From the NCBI GenBank assembly GCA_023418355.1, contig JAEZZU010000076.1, forward strand, positions 1 to 6,629: DNA of 6,629 bases. Reading direction: 5' to 3'. Made by a program: the position numbers and the translations under genes. The notes below the pieces were generated by a model. It saw only the letters and a program-made list of their open reading frames with translations, made no database searches and was not told where the DNA came from. Shown piece after piece: positions 4,435 to 6,629 of this stretch; within the stretch, counting starts at the first letter, position 1; the number at the start of each line of letters is the position of its first letter. This DNA comes from Pseudomonadota bacterium (GTDB lineage Bacteria; Pseudomonadota; Gammaproteobacteria; Burkholderiales; Burkholderiaceae_C).

Positions 4435-6192
4435 ATGACATTTGCCATCCACGGGTTGGCGGTTTCGCGCGGTATTGCGATCGGACGCGCTGTGGTCGTG
4501 GCTTCCAGCCGCGTAGAAGTACCGCACTACTTTATTGAAGCTGCTCAGGTTGAGGCAGAAATTGCCCGTGCACGCAATGCGCGCAATGCAGTGGTCGATG
4601 AACTGCAGCGCCTGGTGAGCGATCTGCCCAGCGATGCGCCGGGTGAGCTTGGCGCCTTGCTCGAAGTGCACCTCATGCTGCTGCAGGACGAGGTGCTGGC
4701 CTCGGGTGTGCGGCACTGGATTTCCGAGCGCTTCTACAACGCCGAGTGGGCGCTGATGACGCAGCTCGAGCAGATCTCGCGCCAGTTCGACGAGATGGAA
4801 GACCCCTATCTGCGCGAGCGCAAGGCCGATCTGGAGCAGGTGGCAGACCGCATTCTGCGCTACATGCGCGGCATGGCGCCCAGCGAACTCGCTCCCAGCG
4901 TGCTGGTCGAAAAAGTGGCGCAGCAGCCAGCGCTCGATGGCATGACGGAAGCGCCGCTGGTGCTGGTGGCGCAGGACCTGTCACCTGCTGACATGCTGCA
5001 GTTTCGCCGCAGCGTATTTGCCGGTTTTGTGACAGCCGTAGGTGGCAAGACCAGCCACACCGCCATCGTGGCGCGCAGCATGGATATTCCCGCCGTGGTG
5101 GGCGCACGCGCAGCCAGCCAGCTGATCCGCCAGGACGACTGGGTCATCATCGACGGCAATCTCGGCATCGTGCTGGTAGACCCTTCGCCGGTCATTCTGG
5201 AGCAGTACCGCTTCCGCCAGCGCCAGGACATGCTCGAGCGCGAACGTCTGGCACGCCTGCGCCATACGCCTGCGGTGACGCTGGACGGGCAGCACATCGA
5301 ACTGCTGGCCAATATCGAGCAGCCGGATGATGCCGCCGCAGCCTTGCGCGCCGGGGCTGCAGGGGTGGGGCTGTTTCGCAGCGAATTTCTCTTCATGGGC
5401 CGCGAAGGCAAGCTGCCGGGCGAGGAAGAACAGTTTGCAGCCTACAAGACGGCCGTGGAAGGCATGCAGGGTTTGCCTGTGACCATCCGCACCATTGACG
5501 TGGGGGCCGACAAGCCGCTGCAGAAAAACAGCAAGGACACCTCGCTCAACCCCGCGCTGGGCCTGAGAGCCATTCGCTGGAGCCTGGCAGAGCCCGCCAT
5601 GTTCCGCACCCAGCTGCGCGCCATTTTGCGGGCGGCGGCCTTTGGCAAGGTGCAGCTGCTGTTCCCCATGGTCTCGCACCAGCACGAAGTGCACAGCATC
5701 CTCGCGCAGGTCAGGCAGGCCAAGGCGGAGCTGGATGCCCGTGGCGTGCCCTACGGCGAAGTGCAGCTGGGCGCGATGATTGAAGTGCCGGCCGCCGCCC
5801 TCATGGTGCGCAGCCTGCTCAGGCACTTTGATTTTGTCTCCATCGGCACCAACGACCTGATCCAGTACACGCTGGCCATTGACCGCGCCGATGAAGCCGT
5901 GGCCCATCTGTACGACCCGCTGCACCCGGCCGTGCTGGAGCTGGTGGCGCAGGTGATTCGCACCGCCAACGAGATAGGCAAGCAGGTCTGCGTCTGCGGT
6001 GAAATGGCAGGCGACACCAGCATGACGCGCCTGCTGCTGGGCCTGGGGCTGCGCAGTTTTTCCATGCACCCCGCACAGATTCTGAGCGTCAAGCAGGAAG
6101 TACTGCGGGCCGATGCCCAGCGCCTGCAACCTTGGGCACAGCAGGTGCTCGGGGCGGATGAGCCTGCCGCGCTGTTGGAAGCTGCCGCCTAA
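4435..6192 (+). CDS. ptsI: PTS enzyme I (PEP-protein phosphotransferase)
   Basis: Autophosphorylates from phosphoenolpyruvate and hands the phosphate to HPr, the first step of the PTS. At 585 residues it is full length (E. coli EI has 575). The N-terminal HPr-binding helical region is followed by the phosphohistidine motif GGKTSHTAIVARS with H208. The PEP-binding barrel shows GVGLFRSEF (R315), IRTIDVGADK (R352), NPALGLRAIR, TNDLIQYTLAIDR (N473, D474) and the catalytic C521 in VCGEMAGD. All key residues are present. The start is ATG at 4435, chosen because AAGGA at 4423-4427 sits 7 nt upstream and the N-terminus fits the family. An in-frame ATG at 4372 would add 21 atypical residues. No terminator immediately follows; the first convincing one ends near 6557. 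Confidence 0.97.
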   Translation: MTFAIHGLAVSRGIAIGRAVVVASSRVEVPHYFIEAAQVEAEIARARNARNAVVDELQRLVSDLPSDAPGELGALLEVHLMLLQDEVLASGVRHWISERFYNAEWALMTQLEQISRQFDEMEDPYLRERKADLEQVADRILRYMRGMAPSELAPSVLVEKVAQQPALDGMTEAPLVLVAQDLSPADMLQFRRSVFAGFVTAVGGKTSHTAIVARSMDIPAVVGARAASQLIRQDDWVIIDGNLGIVLVDPSPVILEQYRFRQRQDMLERERLARLRHTPAVTLDGQHIELLANIEQPDDAAAALRAGAAGVGLFRSEFLFMGREGKLPGEEEQFAAYKTAVEGMQGLPVTIRTIDVGADKPLQKNSKDTSLNPALGLRAIRWSLAEPAMFRTQLRAILRAAAFGKVQLLFPMVSHQHEVHSILAQVRQAKAELDARGVPYGEVQLGAMIEVPAAALMVRSLLRHFDFVSIGTNDLIQYTLAIDRADEAVAHLYDPLHPAVLELVAQVIRTANEIGKQVCVCGEMAGDTSMTRLLLGLGLRSFSMHPAQILSVKQEVLRADAQRLQPWAQQVLGADEPAALLEAAA

Positions 6193-6216
6193 GACACTTT
6201 GTTACCAGCTTTATTG

Positions 6217-6246
6217 TTGCGAATAATTCTCAATTAATGTTAGTAT
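6217..6246 (+). promoter_or_regulatory. Fur box overlapping a sigma70-like promoter
   Basis: TGCGAATAATTCTCA (6218-6232) matches the 7-1-7 Fur inverted repeat TGAGAATnATTCTCA at 13 of its 14 defined positions. It overlaps TTGCGA (6217-6222), a 4/6 -35, with TAGTAT (6241-6246) or TTAGTA (6240-6245) as -10 at 17-18 nt. Transcription would start near 6252 on the plus strand and be repressed by Fur with iron. It lies 25 nt after the ptsI stop, so the target is whatever is transcribed to the right. Fur-box recognition rests on established consensus knowledge; that this site is functional is inference. Confidence 0.65.
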
Positions 6247-6251
6247 TCGCA

Positions 6252-6358
6252 GCACTGAGTCCTGAGATGTTGCTCTGGTGGGGTGCTCCAAGGGACTGCA
6301 GTGGTTCTGGTTTCATCGTGGGGCGACAAACAGGCCTGTACAGCCTGCAGTCGTTTTT
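6252..6358 (+). ncRNA. Candidate Fur-regulated small RNA or iron-responsive leader
   Basis: From the predicted start the RNA can form a first stem, CACTG-AGTCC (6253-6262) with GGACT-g-CAGTG (6293-6303, one bulge). A later one pairs GACTGCAG (6294-6301) with CTGCAGTC (6345-6352) followed by GTTTTT (6353-6358), and a nested one pairs CAGGC (6331-6335) with GCCTG (6343-6347). These overlap, so they are alternatives. No convincing protein gene follows within the window. A roughly 105-nt sRNA ending at the T-tract fits. A longer RNA ending at 6557, or the leader of a gene beyond the right edge, would also fit. No known sRNA family is recognised. Confidence 0.3.
6294..6358 (+). terminator. Possible intrinsic terminator of the candidate RNA
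   Basis: An 8-bp perfect inverted repeat (GACTGCAG at 6294-6301, CTGCAGTC at 6345-6352) is followed by GTTTTT. The 43-nt loop is long for an intrinsic terminator, and an inner stem (6331-6335 with 6343-6347) competes for part of the right arm, so efficiency is uncertain. Confidence 0.25.
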
Positions 6359-6422
6359 GCCAGCCAGCGGACTGCCCGGTTAGCCACGCATTTTTTCTCG
6401 ATGAAATATCGCTATGAAAAGA

Positions 6423-6516
6423 GAAGCTGCAAGCGCTGATGCTTATTAGTTTTCAACATCAAAGTATTTGAAAAGTAGCATTATTTCAGCGCTGATAGCT
6501 ATAAAAAAGCAGCTTC
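6423..6516. repeat. Interspersed palindromic repeat, copy 2
   Basis: Related in sequence and architecture to 2276-2355. Shared blocks in order are AGCTGC, AGCGCT, TTTTCA/TTTCA, ATCAAA, GAAA, TTTCA, GCGCTG and AGCT. Pairings here are GAAGCTGC (6423-6430) with GCAGCTTC (6509-6516), AGCGCTGA (6432-6439) with TCAGCGCT (6486-6493), TGCT (6440-6443) with AGCA (6477-6480), and TTTTCAA (6450-6456) with TTGAAAA (6468-6474). The arms are less perfect than in copy 1. The repeat family is probably dispersed in the genome; this is inferred from two copies and general memory of AGCGCT-armed repeats in Comamonadaceae. Confidence 0.6.
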
Positions 6517-6521
6517 AAGCT

Positions 6522-6557
6522 AATGCCGTTCACTTAAGCCAAGTGAACGGCATTTTT
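6522..6557 (+). terminator. Strong Rho-independent terminator
   Basis: A perfect 14-bp stem, AATGCCGTTCACTT (6522-6535) with its complement at 6541-6554 around a 5-nt AAGCC loop, runs directly into TTTTT (6553-6557) and then CTTTG. The T-tract is on the plus strand only; the minus strand leaves the stem into AGCTT. It therefore ends plus-strand transcription coming from ptsI and/or from the Fur-controlled promoter at 6217-6246. Confidence 0.9.
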
Positions 6558-6629
6558 CTTTGATTTGTTGTGGATACTTGCTCAGTTGTTTGTACTGAGT
6601 TTGACGTGGTTTCCAAGACTTTCCCACTA
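6558..6629. other. Gene-free right edge
   Basis: The last 72 bases lie beyond the terminator and hold no coding evidence. A 6-bp inverted repeat, CTCAGT (6581-6586) with ACTGAG (6594-6599) and a 7-nt loop, is the only structure seen. The stretch is AT-richer than the genes and may be the upstream region of a gene outside the window. Confidence 0.3.

Noticed and set aside
4981..6129. Long open frame (382 codons) on the minus strand opposite ptsI
   Set aside because: It lies wholly antisense to a complete, well-conserved ptsI. Long antisense frames are expected in GC-rich genes with strong third-position bias, and the translation is His/Gln-rich low-complexity with no domain.
6267..6383. 38-codon ORF (MLLWWGAPRDCSGSG...) downstream of the Fur box
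   Set aside because: No good Shine-Dalgarno, no recognisable motif, and it spans the hairpins of the candidate RNA. A short leader peptide is not excluded, but nothing supports it.

Overview
The window looks like chromosomal DNA of a motile Gram-negative betaproteobacterium of the Comamonadaceae, with Comamonas or a close relative most likely. The support is the high-GC coding bias, an Alcaligenes-type cytochrome c', the Burkholderiales order EIIA(Man-type)-HPr-EI, and AGCGCT-armed palindromic repeats of a kind I remember from that family. The genus is an inference. No mobile element, CRISPR array, tRNA or rRNA was seen.

Layout. Positions 1-245 (minus strand) hold the first 81 codons of a flagellin. 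Next, also on the minus strand, come a GNAT acetyltransferase (383-880) and a four-helix cytochrome b561-type membrane protein (947-1633). A 146-bp divergent region separates the cytochrome b from a periplasmic cytochrome c' (1780-2241, plus strand). Cytochrome c' converges on a membrane-anchored TlpA/ResA-like thioredoxin (2377-2880, minus strand). Between the two lies an 80-nt, almost fully paired hairpin with T-tracts on both sides, which reads as a bidirectional terminator and is also one copy of an interspersed repeat. A lipoprotein of unknown function (2996-3568) diverges from the thioredoxin gene.

The right half is a complete regulatory-type PTS operon: a Man-type EIIA (3660-4085), HPr/ptsH (4087-4356) and enzyme I/ptsI (4435-6192). 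No membrane IIB/IIC component is present. Phosphate should run from PEP to EI His208, then HPr His15, then EIIA His13. HPr also keeps Ser46, the HPr kinase site.

The last 437 bp (6193-6629) contain no convincing protein gene but are not empty. They hold a strong Fur-box match over a sigma70-like promoter, about 100 nt of sequence with several hairpins and a T-tract, a second copy of the interspersed repeat, and a textbook Rho-independent terminator. An iron-responsive small RNA, or an iron-regulated leader, just after ptsI is the best candidate here for something undescribed. The protein-coding genes are ordinary family members.
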